Shown: one piece after another, positions 18,143 through 18,405 of the stretch
Layout: the number at the start of each line of letters is the position of its first letter
Position numbering within the stretch: the first letter of the stretch is position 1
Assembly (NCBI GenBank): GCA_900618425.1
Contig: UZAN01048384.1
Span: 5,808 to 24,212, forward strand
Length of the DNA stretch: 18,405 nt
Source of the DNA: Echinostoma caproni
Taxonomy: Eukaryota > Platyhelminthes > Trematoda > Plagiorchiida > Echinostomatidae
Direction of reading: 5' to 3'
Notes under the pieces: generated by a model
What the model saw: the letters and a program-made list of their open reading frames with translations, nothing else
Databases searched by the model: none
What the model was told of the DNA's origin: nothing
Position numbers and translations under genes: made by a program

Positions 18143-18405
18143 GTGTAGCAATGGTGGTATGCATTGATCACGAAGTACGAACCGCGAATTAGAAATCACG
18201 GACGCAATGTAAGCACTGGATCACACAGATAATTGCTGCAGTATTCCTGTGGTGATTCGGATCTACGAGATCACGCCTGCCCTGGAGCAGCGCGGTACAG
18301 TTTCCAGACATTGGTGGTCGATCGACCTTGAGCACTGACGCCAGTAGCACGTGCACAGCCTCCGGATACACGTCATCGGTGAACCGTTCCAGCCAATCAG
18401 ATACA
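18143..18405. mobile_element. Short retroposon family, rearranged copy C with internal inversion
   Basis: Two segments of the family meet at 18247/18248 in opposite orientation. Positions 18248-18405 are a plus-strand 5' segment starting exactly at TGTGGTGATTCGGATC. They match the antisense of copy B essentially base for base, including the 15 bases missing in copy A, and run off the window. Positions 18143-18247, read on the minus strand, are a 3' segment nearly identical to the end of copy D (GTGATCCAGTGCTTA, TTGCGTCCGTGATTTCTAA, TTCGTACTTCGTGATCAATG). On the minus strand the order is inverted 5' segment, then sense 3' segment, the arrangement left by twin priming during LINE-mediated insertion. 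Two adjacent independent insertions are the alternative. Confidence 0.8.

Noticed and set aside
18143..18405. Foldback or terminal-inverted-repeat DNA transposon
   Set aside because: Copies A, B, D and E have the supposed inverted repeat at one end only, and copy B has a candidate target-site duplication next to a simple-repeat tail, which fits retroposition better.

Overview
This window reads as nuclear DNA of a multicellular animal, most likely a flatworm (probably a digenean trematode). No long intact reading frame exists. The sequence is a patchwork of decayed LINE retrotransposons, tRNA-derived SINE pieces, a repeated short retroposon and microsatellites, with a few convincing or possible exons between them. 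The trematode guess rests on inference: CR1/Jockey-like LINEs are joined by a tRNA-headed SINE that carries a hammerhead ribozyme, an arrangement known from the schistosome Sm-alpha SINE. No species can be named from this sequence.

Layout. Positions 1-365 hold the C-terminal half of a dead reverse transcriptase. Positions 2048-5008 hold a nearly full-length but heavily broken CR1/Jockey-type LINE: AP endonuclease, then reverse transcriptase, then C-terminal region, ending in AATAAA and a TTTGAC hexamer tail. A possible further reverse transcriptase scrap lies at 5230-5480. At 6830-7130 two SINE copies sit head to head; the minus-strand copy carries a complete hammerhead catalytic core. Positions 9059-9190 hold a TG microsatellite followed by a tRNA-like piece. 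On the minus strand, 10783-9830 contains three exon-like frames that together read as tandem immunoglobulin-like domains; this is the best candidate for a host gene. Positions 14650-16123 hold a second, 5'-truncated LINE of the same broad class. Two weaker exon candidates lie at 11953-12269 and 16339-16613.

A short retroposon of about 430-460 bp occurs at least five times: 5811-6248 and 12577-13007 (plus), 13344-13788 and 16627-17085 (minus), and 18143-18405 (a rearranged copy running off the window). More diverged relatives are possible at 8255-8600 and near 11195-11270. Copies share a fixed 5' boundary at TGTGG and an ACT-rich 3' end. One copy has a candidate target-site duplication, and the last shows an inversion of the kind produced by twin priming. 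These features point to mobilisation by LINE machinery, possibly by a relative of the LINEs whose remains lie here, although that pairing is inference.
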